Shown here: piece by piece, positions 1 through 6,526 of the stretch | How the letters are laid out: every line of letters starts with the position of its first letter | Numbering within the stretch: the first letter of the stretch is position 1 | Assembly: GCA_016293925.1 (NCBI GenBank) | Contig: JAEDCX010000081.1 | Location: 1-9,453, forward strand | DNA: 9,453 nucleotides | DNA from: Lachnospiraceae bacterium | GTDB lineage: Bacteria; Bacillota; Clostridia; Lachnospirales; Lachnospiraceae | Direction of reading: 5' to 3' | Program-made: the position numbers and the translations under genes | Notes under the pieces: generated by a model | Databases searched by the model: none | What the model was told of the DNA's origin: nothing | The model's input: the letters and a program-made list of their open reading frames with translations, nothing else

Positions 1-37
1 CCTGACTGCAGAGAAAGTAGCAGAACAGATAAAATGA
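1..37 (+). CDS. 3' end of an upstream gene (partial, tentative)
   Basis: The second reading frame reads LTAEKVAEQIK and stops at TGA 35-37. The composition is that of a plausible amphipathic C-terminal helix, and the strand matches the following genes. Only about eleven residues are visible, so no family can be named and this may be chance. An ATG at 34 overlaps the stop (ATGA) and opens a 34-codon frame to 138. That frame runs through the regulatory repeats and is not believed to be coding. Confidence 0.4.
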   Translation, partial: LTAEKVAEQIK

Positions 38-62
38 AAAGGAATATCCGGTGCTTTTCAGC

Positions 63-96
63 AGGTGGCCGTTTTCGTCACATAGGTGGTCATTTT
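63..96 (+). repeat. Degenerate 13-bp direct repeat, 21-bp period
   Basis: AGGTGGCCGTTTT (63-75) and AGGTGGTCATTTT (84-96) match at 11 of 13 positions and are 21 bp apart. Their GTT/ATT cores (71 and 92) stand 32 and 11 bp before the GTT core at 103 of the stronger downstream pair, so all four boxes lie about on the same DNA face. They may be accessory sites for the regulator that binds 100-129. Alternatively they are part of an old transposon end, since multiple short terminal repeats with GGTGG/TTTT character occur at IS21-type ends. The repeat is seen directly; its role is inferred. Confidence 0.6.
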
Positions 97-99
97 AGC

Positions 100-129
100 A
101 CCGTTCATCGTTCCAAAATGACCGTTCAT
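100..129 (+). promoter_or_regulatory. Probable LytTR-family response-regulator binding site
   Basis: ACCGTTCAT occurs at 100-108 and again, identically, at 121-129, with 12 bp between the copies. Known LytTR regulators (AgrA, ComE and relatives) bind paired imperfect 9-bp direct repeats of the form [TA][AC][CA]GTTN[AG][TG] separated by 12-13 bp. Both copies fit that pattern at every position. The second box ends 5 bp before the TTGACT -35 element, a usual place for an activator touching RNA polymerase. The expected regulator is not encoded in the window and may lie upstream. Matching is by eye and binding is inferred. Confidence 0.65.
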
Positions 130-134
130 CAGTT

Positions 135-167
135 TTGACTTACATTTGTTTCCGGGTTCGTTATAAT
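135..167 (+). promoter_or_regulatory. Promoter of the ABC exporter operon
   Basis: A perfect -10 TATAAT lies at 162-167. The best -35 by sequence is TTGACT at 135-140, but it leaves a 21-bp spacer against the usual 17. A weaker CTTACA at 139-144 would give 17 bp. An overlong spacer is typical of activator-dependent promoters of the agr P2/P3 type and fits the paired boxes immediately upstream. Transcription would begin near 174, about 27 bases before the ATPase start codon. Confidence 0.6.
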
Positions 168-200
168 CAGAGCATCAGGAGAAATGAGAGGAGAGTACCT

Positions 201-980
201 ATGGCAAACGCAGTTGAGATTCAGAAGTTACGCAAAGAATATGGCAAAAAAGCAGTTGTAAAAGATATTTCGCTGGAAGTGGAAGAAGATACATTGTTTG
301 CCCTGCTTGGTGTAAACGGAGCAGGCAAAACAACGACGATCAAAATGCTGACGGGGCTTGCAAATCCCACATCGGGAGATGCACTGGTTTTGGGTCACAG
401 CATCCTGAAAGAGCGGGAGCAGATCAAGGCATTGGTGAATCTGTCACCACAGGAAACTTCCATTGCCCCGAATCTGACGGTTCGTGAGAATCTGGAGTTC
501 ATGGCCGGCATATATGGAATGGATCAGGCAAAGGCCCGGAAGAGAACACAGGAAATGATAGAAATGTTCGCCCTGGATGAGGTGGAGAATAGCCGAGCGA
601 AAACGCTTTCTGGAGGCTGGCAGCGTAAAGTAAGTATTGCAATGGCTTTGATTACCGAGCCGAAATTATTGTTTCTGGATGAGCCGACGCTGGGGCTTGA
701 TGTTCTGGCCAGACGTGAATTGTGGGATGTGATCCGGAAGCTGAAGAAGAATATGACGATTATCCTGACCTCTCATTACATGGAAGAGGTAGAAGCATTG
801 GCAGACTGTGTGGCAGTTATGGTAAAGGGTGACATCAAAGCGGTCGGGACCGTGGCGGAACTGACGAGCCGGACCGGCACGGGTAATCTGGAAGAGGCTT
901 TTGTTGCGATCGCATCCGGATCCGGTGCTTCCGGCATACAAACACCGGAAACAGCAGGTACAGAGGAAGCGGACGTATAA
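201..980 (+). CDS. ABC-2 type exporter, ATP-binding subunit
   Basis: This is the cytoplasmic ATPase (259 aa) that would power a two-gene ABC exporter with the permease that follows. All nucleotide-binding motifs are visible: Walker A GVNGAGKTT (residues 37-45), Q-loop Gln84 in LSPQET, signature LSGGW (136-140), Walker B LLFLDEP with Asp160 and Glu161, D-loop LGLD, and switch His192 in LTSHYMEE. It therefore looks catalytically intact. The start at 201 is chosen because AGGAGAG at 189-195 sits 5 bases upstream. An in-frame TTG at 135 is rejected because it coincides with the -35 hexamer and would put the promoter inside the gene. The domain order and length fit the CcmA/NatA/DrrA-like drug, peptide or sodium exporter group. 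The substrate cannot be read from the sequence. It is probably controlled by the LytTR-like site upstream. Confidence 0.93.
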   Translation: MANAVEIQKLRKEYGKKAVVKDISLEVEEDTLFALLGVNGAGKTTTIKMLTGLANPTSGDALVLGHSILKEREQIKALVNLSPQETSIAPNLTVRENLEFMAGIYGMDQAKARKRTQEMIEMFALDEVENSRAKTLSGGWQRKVSIAMALITEPKLLFLDEPTLGLDVLARRELWDVIRKLKKNMTIILTSHYMEEVEALADCVAVMVKGDIKAVGTVAELTSRTGTGNLEEAFVAIASGSGASGIQTPETAGTEEADV

Positions 981-998
981 GGAATGGAGGATATGAAC

Positions 999-1760
999 AT
1001 GAAAAGTATTGTTTTCTGTAGAAGAACATTGAAAGAAATATTGCGAGACCCGATCAGTTACATATTCTGTCTCGGATTCCCGATTGTTATGCTGGTTATC
1101 ATGTCTATTGTGAACCAAAGCATTCCGGCTGAAGCCAATATGACCATATTTCAGATAAAAAGTCTGGCACCGGGAATTGCTTTTTTCGGATTGTCATTTG
1201 TAATGCTGTTCATCTGTATACAGGTATCCAAGGATCGTTCCACAGCGTTGATTATGCGGTTGCATGCGTCACCGATGAAATCCTCAGATCTCATCCTCGG
1301 ATATACATTGTCTGTGATTGCGTTGGCGGTTGTGCAGTTGTTTATCACCTATATCGCCTCCTTCCTGATGGGACTGGCGTTTGGTGAACAGCTTCCGGTG
1401 GAGGGTATGCTGCTGAGCATTGTATGTCTCATGCCGTCTGCGATTATGTTTATTGCGATCGGTCTGATCTTCGGAACCATTACGAACGAGAAGGCTGCTC
1501 CGGGTATGTGTTCCATCATCATCTCCGTGGTTGGGATGATCGGCGGTATCTGGATGGATGTGGAGAATATGTCAGGTATTATCTGCGATGTGAGCAATGC
1601 GCTTCCGTTTTTCCATGGCGTAAAGCTTGCCAGACTGGCTCTGTGCGGAAATTACAGCGGAATGGGGGAACAGCTGCTGATTGTATGTATCTGGATGGCA
1701 GTATTGTATGTGTTAGCCATTCTCATCATGGGCAGGAAATTAAAAAAGGATGTGCAGTAA
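999..1760 (+). CDS. ABC-2 type exporter, membrane permease subunit
   Basis: This is an integral membrane protein (253 aa) of the ABC-2 permease type, forming the export channel with the ATPase 18 bp upstream. It has a short basic cytoplasmic N terminus (RRTLKEILRDP) and about six hydrophobic segments, beginning near YIFCLGFPIVML, FFGLSFVMLFIC, VIALAVVQLFIT, MPSAIMFIAIGLIFG, CSIIISVVGMIGG and LLIVCIWMAVLYV. It ends in a basic tail (GRKLKKDVQ). The start at 999 is preferred because GGAGG (986-990) lies 8 bases before it. In-frame ATGs at 984 and 993 overlap or crowd that site. The topology fits NatB/DrrB-like exporters of drugs, peptides or ions. No substrate-specific motif was recognised. The two genes form one operon, and the next gene has its own promoter. 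Confidence 0.9.
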   Translation: MKSIVFCRRTLKEILRDPISYIFCLGFPIVMLVIMSIVNQSIPAEANMTIFQIKSLAPGIAFFGLSFVMLFICIQVSKDRSTALIMRLHASPMKSSDLILGYTLSVIALAVVQLFITYIASFLMGLAFGEQLPVEGMLLSIVCLMPSAIMFIAIGLIFGTITNEKAAPGMCSIIISVVGMIGGIWMDVENMSGIICDVSNALPFFHGVKLARLALCGNYSGMGEQLLIVCIWMAVLYVLAILIMGRKLKKDVQ

Positions 1761-1800
1761 GGGAGTTGTGTGTCCGAACCGGACCGTAGGAGAAAACGGA

Positions 1801-1851
1801 ATGGGAGGCCTGGTGGAGAACGGGGAGGAAAAATCGGAAGAAATTGTATGA
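1801..1851 (+). CDS. Possible 16-residue small ORF
   Basis: ATG at 1801 is preceded by TAGGAG (1787-1792) at an 8-base spacing, as good as any ribosome site in this window. The frame encodes MGGLVENGEEKSEEIV and ends at TGA 1849-1851. The peptide is acidic with no signal or membrane character. The stretch is purine-rich, so a chance ribosome-site match is easy. It lies between the exporter and the kinase promoter and would be read only from the exporter transcript. Confidence 0.2.
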   Translation: MGGLVENGEEKSEEIV

Positions 1852-1856
1852 TTCAT

Positions 1857-1885
1857 TTGACCTTTCTTGCAGAAACAGATAAACT
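1857..1885 (+). promoter_or_regulatory. Sigma-A promoter for the sensor kinase gene
   Basis: TTGACC (1857-1862) and TAAACT (1880-1885) are separated by 17 bp, close to the housekeeping consensus. Transcription would start near 1892, leaving a leader of about 55 bases before the kinase start. That leader contains GTTTTGT twice (1900-1906 and 1914-1920, 14 bp apart), a possible but unproven operator. The rest of the 1761-1946 gap is purine-rich and shows no convincing terminator. Confidence 0.6.
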
Positions 1886-1946
1886 GTAGAGGATAAGTGG
1901 TTTTGTCCATACTGTTTTGTGGCGTAAGATGAGCGTGAGGTTACAA

Positions 1947-4900
1947 ATGAGTCGGTTTGATAAGCATTTACGCAGAGTGACAGGTATTGTTTATGGTATC
2001 TTCCTCATTCTGTCAATTACATATATTGTACTGGGCAGCAAGATGCTTCCGGTGGATTGGCTGGGAGAGGAATACGTGTGTTCGGAGTATACGGGCAGCT
2101 GGTATCAGATTGACGGAAACGGAGCGCAGACCGAAATCGAGGTTCCCGGCAAGCTGGATGTGCCCGCGAATGAGACGATGACTGTCGCAACGATTCTGCC
2201 CGGAGACATTCCGGAACCGACCTATCTGGTTTTCCAGAGCGGGAAGCAGGATATGGAATTCTATGTGAATGGGGAACTGCGTGGGGAATATACGACCAAA
2301 AAAACCAGAGTATTCGGCAGAATCAGCGCGGTTGCCTTTTACTATCTGAAAATATACCCGGAGGATGCCGGTCAGGAACTTCGCGTGACTGCCGTTACGG
2401 AGGCAAAGGCTTATTCCGGAACCATGAATCGTGTGTATCAGGGAACGCAGATGGAAGTGCTGCGTTTTCTTTTGATTCATCGTGGCGGCATGCAGATGTT
2501 TATCGCATTCGGTATTCTGGCGATGAGTGCGTTCGTGATTGTGGCAAGCCTTCTGCTGCGCATTTTTTTCCATGGAAGTATGGATTTGTTTTATCTGGCA
2601 ACAGGAGTCTGGCTGGCGGTATGCTGGGAGGTGGCGAATTCGGAACTGCGACAGTTCCTTTTCCCGAATATGTCTGTGGCAAATGATACGACATTTCTCA
2701 TGATTCTGCTCATGCCCACTGCATTTCTGACCTATCTGAATTCCGTACAGAAGGGAAGGTACCGCGTATGCAGCAGAATACTGACCTGTATTTCACTGGT
2801 AACATATGCACTGTGCGTGACGCTTCATTGTCTGAAGATCAGGGATTATACCAATCTGATGGTCATTATAGGAAGTGTGTCCATTGTAGTGATTGCATTT
2901 CTTCTGACTACGATTCTAATCGATATTTTTAAGAAAAGGGCAAAGGATTATTTCTTTGTTGCCATCGGGACATTGATTCTATTCTCGGCAGGCTTACTGG
3001 AACTGGTCTACTATCTGTGGAAAGCAAGGGGAACAAAGGGTCTCATACTGGAGATCGGAATGCTTCTGATGCTGGGATTTGCAACTGTAAATGCGGTGCA
3101 GCAGGTGTTCCGAATCAATATGGAGAAGAATGAAGCGGTTGTGGCAAAGGAGATGCGGGGACGGTTTCTTGCAAATATGTCCCACGAGATTCGTACGCCC
3201 ATTAATACGGTGCTGGGTTTTGATACGATGATCCTGCGGGAGTGTAAGGATGAGAAGATCGTACAGTATGCAGCGGATATCAAAAATGCCGGGCAGAGTC
3301 TGCTGGCGTTGGTCAACGATGTTCTGGATTTCTCCAAGATCGAATCGGGCAAGATGGAACTGATGGAGAATGAATATGATTTCAGCAGTCTACTGCATGA
3401 TGTCATTGCCATGATTTCCATGAAGGCCGCCAACAAGGGTCTGAAGCTGAACACCTCTATTGATGAGCATCTTCCGTTCATGCTGTTTGGCGATGAAATG
3501 AGAATTAAACAGATATTGATCAATTTGTTGAATAATGCGGTGAAATATACGGAGCGTGGAAGCGTATCCCTGGAGGTATCGGGAGAGCGGCAGGATGAAG
3601 AGGTACTGCTGCATTTTTGCGTGAAGGATACCGGGATCGGAATCCGGCCGGAGGATCTTCCGAAGCTGTTTATGGAGTATGAACGGATTGAGGAACAGCG
3701 CAATAAGAATATTGAGGGTACAGGGCTCGGCATGAGCATTACCACGAAACTGTTGAAACTGATGGACAGTAAATTGGAAGTAGACAGTGTCTACGGGGAG
3801 GGATCAGATTTTCATTTTGATCTCAGACAGAGGATTGTCAGGGAGGATGAGATCGGTAAACTGGAGGACCGGATCAACCGCAGGGTGGATTTGTATCAGT
3901 ACAGAGTATCCTTTACTGCACCGGATGCCAAGGTGCTGGTGGTGGATGATAATGCCATGAACCGCAGCGTGTTCCGGGCACTTCTGAGTCACACCGACAT
4001 ACAGATCACGGAGGCGGCCGGCGGATGGGAGTGTATTGAACGAGGTCGTGAGGTGAAATATGATCTTATTTTCCTGGATCATATGATGCCGGAATTAGAC
4101 GGTATTGAAACGCTGCGCAAGATGCGGGAGATACCGGATTTCAAGAATGCGGATACACCGGTTATCGCATTGACGGCCAATGCAATCTCAGGAGCCAGAG
4201 AAATGTATCTTGCGGAAGGATTCCGGGATTTCCTGACGAAGCCGATTAATCCGGATAAGCTTGAGAAGACAATCGGCAAGTACCTTCCGGAGGAATTGAT
4301 TACAAAAACAACGGAGGAGATGCCGGAAGCCATCGAGGCCCGGGAGCAGACTGTCGGTATCCGTCATGAGGAAACGGAGAGAACAGAACTTCCGGAGATA
4401 GAAGGGGTATATTGGGAGATTGCATTGTCCATGCTTCGGAATCGGTCACTTCTGAAAGCAACGGTTGAGGAATTCATCGCCTTTGCCGATGACCAGAAGG
4501 AGACGTTATCAGAACGGTTTGGAAAACTTGCCGGTGCTGGAGCCGCAGAGGAGGCGGAAGCATTCAGACAATACCGTATTCAGATCCATTCCATGAAGAC
4601 GAATGCGGCAATGATAGGTGCCGTCGGGCTTGCTGAGATTGGGAAGATGCTGGAACAGGCGGCCCGGGATGAGAATCGGAATTGGATCAATCAGATGACG
4701 GATTATTTCTTACAGAAATGGGAGGAACTGGCAGACCGGCTGCGTACTCATTTTGGCAGAACCCGGGAGAACCGGTCTGTAGAACCGGTTGATTATGAGA
4801 TGGTGAGAGCATATCTGGGGCAGTTGGAGACGGCCGCCGATGAGATGGATATGGATGCCATGGATACGATCGCGGAAGCGCTGACGGCATATGCATATCC

Positions 4901-5021
4901 GGCGGAGGAACAACAGATCGTGGATGCGATTGCGGAAGCAGTGAGAGGGGTTGCGTACGATACCTGTCTGTCGCTTGTGCAGGAACTCGGAGAACTGATC
5001 GGCGCAGGCGAAGACCAATGA
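1947..5021 (+). CDS. Membrane hybrid sensor histidine kinase (HisKA-HATPase-REC-HPt)
   Basis: This is a 1024-aa phosphorelay sensor. In order it has a TM helix (about 12-31), an extracellular domain (about 32-180) and a multi-helix membrane block (about 182-388). The cytoplasmic kinase follows, with phospho-acceptor His413 in NMSHEIRTP, N-box Asn530 in LLNNAVKYT, G1 box at Asp561 (DTGIGI) and G2 GTGLGM (591-596). A receiver domain has the acidic pair Asp667/Asp668, phospho-site Asp711 in FLDHMMPELDG and Lys765 in LTKPI. An HPt domain has His881 in IHSMKTNAAMIG. A helical acidic tail (about 935-1024) has no histidine. All key residues are present, so it should be active. The ectodomain stretch YLVFQSGKQDMEFYVNGELRGEY resembles a galactose-binding beta-sandwich; with the helices after it, this suggests a 7TMR-DISM-like sensor. 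No DNA-binding output exists, so phosphate must pass to a separate regulator. The start at 1947 has GTGAGG 6 bases upstream; ATG 1929 and TTG 1917 lack a good site. Confidence 0.93.
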   Translation: MSRFDKHLRRVTGIVYGIFLILSITYIVLGSKMLPVDWLGEEYVCSEYTGSWYQIDGNGAQTEIEVPGKLDVPANETMTVATILPGDIPEPTYLVFQSGKQDMEFYVNGELRGEYTTKKTRVFGRISAVAFYYLKIYPEDAGQELRVTAVTEAKAYSGTMNRVYQGTQMEVLRFLLIHRGGMQMFIAFGILAMSAFVIVASLLLRIFFHGSMDLFYLATGVWLAVCWEVANSELRQFLFPNMSVANDTTFLMILLMPTAFLTYLNSVQKGRYRVCSRILTCISLVTYALCVTLHCLKIRDYTNLMVIIGSVSIVVIAFLLTTILIDIFKKRAKDYFFVAIGTLILFSAGLLELVYYLWKARGTKGLILEIGMLLMLGFATVNAVQQVFRINMEKNEAVVAKEMRGRFLANMSHEIRTPINTVLGFDTMILRECKDEKIVQYAADIKNAGQSLLALVNDVLDFSKIESGKMELMENEYDFSSLLHDVIAMISMKAANKGLKLNTSIDEHLPFMLFGDEMRIKQILINLLNNAVKYTERGSVSLEVSGERQDEEVLLHFCVKDTGIGIRPEDLPKLFMEYERIEEQRNKNIEGTGLGMSITTKLLKLMDSKLEVDSVYGEGSDFHFDLRQRIVREDEIGKLEDRINRRVDLYQYRVSFTAPDAKVLVVDDNAMNRSVFRALLSHTDIQITEAAGGWECIERGREVKYDLIFLDHMMPELDGIETLRKMREIPDFKNADTPVIALTANAISGAREMYLAEGFRDFLTKPINPDKLEKTIGKYLPEELITKTTEEMPEAIEAREQTVGIRHEETERTELPEIEGVYWEIALSMLRNRSLLKATVEEFIAFADDQKETLSERFGKLAGAGAAEEAEAFRQYRIQIHSMKTNAAMIGAVGLAEIGKMLEQAARDENRNWINQMTDYFLQKWEELADRLRTHFGRTRENRSVEPVDYEMVRAYLGQLETAADEMDMDAMDTIAEALTAYAYPAEEQQIVDAIAEAVRGVAYDTCLSLVQELGELIGAGEDQ

Positions 5022-5056
5022 GCATGTAGAGAAACAGAATACTGCATGGAGGCAAT

Positions 5057-6457
5057 ATGTTGACATATGATTTATCCGGAAACGGGAAGCCGATGTATGA
5101 ACAACTGTATGATCGGATTCGGGAGGATATTCTGACCGGAAAGCTTCTGCCCGACAGCAAGATGCCATCCAAGAGAATGCTTGCAGGTAATCTGGGAGTG
5201 AGCATCATCACGGTGGAGAATGCCTATGAACTGCTGATCAGCGAGGGATATCTGTATGCGGTCCCGAAGGTTGGCTATTATGTGGAGAATATTGCTGACA
5301 GGAGCAGAAGAACAGGCGGACATGCGAGCGGATTAAATATCGCGATGCCGGAGTCGGAAACGTTCCTTTTTGACTTCTCATCCAACAGCAGCGAGCCGGG
5401 CAGCTTTCCGTTCTCTGTCTGGGCGAAATTGATGCGGGAGACAATCTCCTGTCGGGAAACGGAATTGTTGAAGGTACCGCCCAGCGGCGGGATTCCTGAA
5501 TTGCGCGCGGCGATTGCGGATTACCTGTCCTCCTTCCGGGGGATGTCGGTGGATCCCGATCAGATTATTGTCGGAGCAGGAACGGAATATTTGTACGGTC
5601 TATTGATTCAGCTGCTTGGAAGAGACAAAACTTATTGTGTGGAGAATCCGGGATATCGTAAGATCAAACAGATCTATGAGAGCAACCATGTAAGTTGTGT
5701 TCCGGTGGAGATGGATGAAAAAGGTTTGGTGGTTGATCGTTTGCTGGAGCAGTCCGCACAGATCGCCCATGTCAGTCCGACGCATCATTTTCCGACCGGT
5801 ATTACCATGCCTGCCAGCAGGAGGTATGAGTTGCTGCGCTGGGCAGACGGAGACGATGACAGATACATCATCGAAGATGAATATGATAGTGAGTTCCGTA
5901 TGAACGGCAAGCCGGTACCTACGCTTTTTAGTATGGATTCGGGGCAGAAGGTCATCTATATGAACACCTTTTCCAAATCTCTCACTGCGACGATTCGAAT
6001 CAGTTATATGATACTGCCGGAAACGCTGGCGAATCTGTTTTACCGGAATCTGGATTTCTATTCCTGTACGGTTTCGACCTTTGAACAGTATACGCTGGCA
6101 GAATTTATCGCCCGGGGATATTTTGAGAAACATATCAATCGAATGCGTCTGCACTATAAGCGGAAAAGAGAACAAGTTCTGCGATTGATCCGGGAGATAT
6201 TCACGGAGCAGGAGTGCAGAATTATTGAAAAGGATTCCGGACTGCATTTCATTCTGGAGTTCCATACATCCATGGGCGATCGGGAACTGGAACAGGAACT
6301 TCGCAGGAAAAAAATCAGAATCAGTGCGGTTACGGATTATGATATGAATCCGGAGCGCCGGAATGTCCATCAGTTTATCCTGAATTATTCCGGGGTGGAC
6401 ACGGAGCGCCTGAAGGATGCACTGGAAGAGGTGAGGTCCTGCATTGTTTGCAGTTGA
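5057..6457 (+). CDS. MocR-type transcriptional regulator (GntR HTH fused to aminotransferase fold)
   Basis: This is a 466-aa PLP-dependent regulator of the GntR/MocR family. Residues about 12-77 form the winged helix (PMYEQLYDRIRE, MPSKRMLAGNLGVS, VENAYELLISEGYLY, GYYV). A short linker leads to a fold-type I aminotransferase-like domain (about 105-466). PLP-site residues are visible: Lys307 in NTFSKSL, which would form the Schiff base, and Asp274 in IIEDEYDSEF, plus the family stretch SPTHHFPTG. The Asp-Lys spacing matches what I recall for Bacillus GabR. The GabR arginine that holds the GABA carboxylate appears to fall on Asp in VTDYDM, so GABA is an unlikely effector (alignment by eye). GGAGG (5048-5052) lies 4 bases before the start. 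The gene begins 35 bp after the kinase with no clear promoter between them, so they probably share a transcript. No pdxS/pdxT or gabT/gabD gene is nearby, so the target is unknown. Confidence 0.92.
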   Translation: MLTYDLSGNGKPMYEQLYDRIREDILTGKLLPDSKMPSKRMLAGNLGVSIITVENAYELLISEGYLYAVPKVGYYVENIADRSRRTGGHASGLNIAMPESETFLFDFSSNSSEPGSFPFSVWAKLMRETISCRETELLKVPPSGGIPELRAAIADYLSSFRGMSVDPDQIIVGAGTEYLYGLLIQLLGRDKTYCVENPGYRKIKQIYESNHVSCVPVEMDEKGLVVDRLLEQSAQIAHVSPTHHFPTGITMPASRRYELLRWADGDDDRYIIEDEYDSEFRMNGKPVPTLFSMDSGQKVIYMNTFSKSLTATIRISYMILPETLANLFYRNLDFYSCTVSTFEQYTLAEFIARGYFEKHINRMRLHYKRKREQVLRLIREIFTEQECRIIEKDSGLHFILEFHTSMGDRELEQELRRKKIRISAVTDYDMNPERRNVHQFILNYSGVDTERLKDALEEVRSCIVCS

Positions 6458-6482
6458 CCGTCACATTGAGATCGTGTAATAT
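6454..6482 (+). promoter_or_regulatory. Promoter for the esterase lipoprotein gene
   Basis: TTGACC (6454-6459) and TAATAT (6477-6482) stand 17 bp apart, the strongest housekeeping-type match in the window. The -35 overlaps the MocR stop codon TGA (6455-6457). Transcription would start near 6489, about 38 bases before the esterase start. The esterase can therefore be expressed separately from the kinase and regulator upstream. Confidence 0.65.
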
Positions 6483-6526
6483 GGATTCATTTATTGACAG
6501 ATACGAGAGTGGGAGAAAGATGTGCG

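Noticed and set aside
34..138. 34-codon frame starting at an ATGA overlap with the upstream stop
   Set aside because: It is made mostly of the regulatory repeats, has no ribosome site, and encodes His/Gly/Arg repeats that follow from the DNA repeats.
135..200. TTG-initiated extension of the ABC ATPase by 22 residues
   Set aside because: The TTG is part of the -35 hexamer, the added residues do not match the ATPase family start, and the ATG at 201 has a proper ribosome site.
1772..1784. GTCCG-AAC-CGGAC hairpin after the permease as a terminator
   Set aside because: The stem is only 5 bp, the loop is 3 bases and no T-run follows.
1900..1920. GTTTTGT direct repeat in the kinase leader as a LytTR or MocR site
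   Set aside because: The 14-bp period and sequence do not fit the LytTR pattern, and a 7-bp repeat this short is expected by chance.
3011..3745. Long open frame antisense to the kinase gene
   Set aside because: It is a mirror of the HisKA/HATPase coding region, has no ribosome site and resembles no protein family.
5600..6370. Long open frame antisense to the MocR gene
   Set aside because: It overlaps a clearly recognised aminotransferase-fold domain on the plus strand and has no independent coding support.
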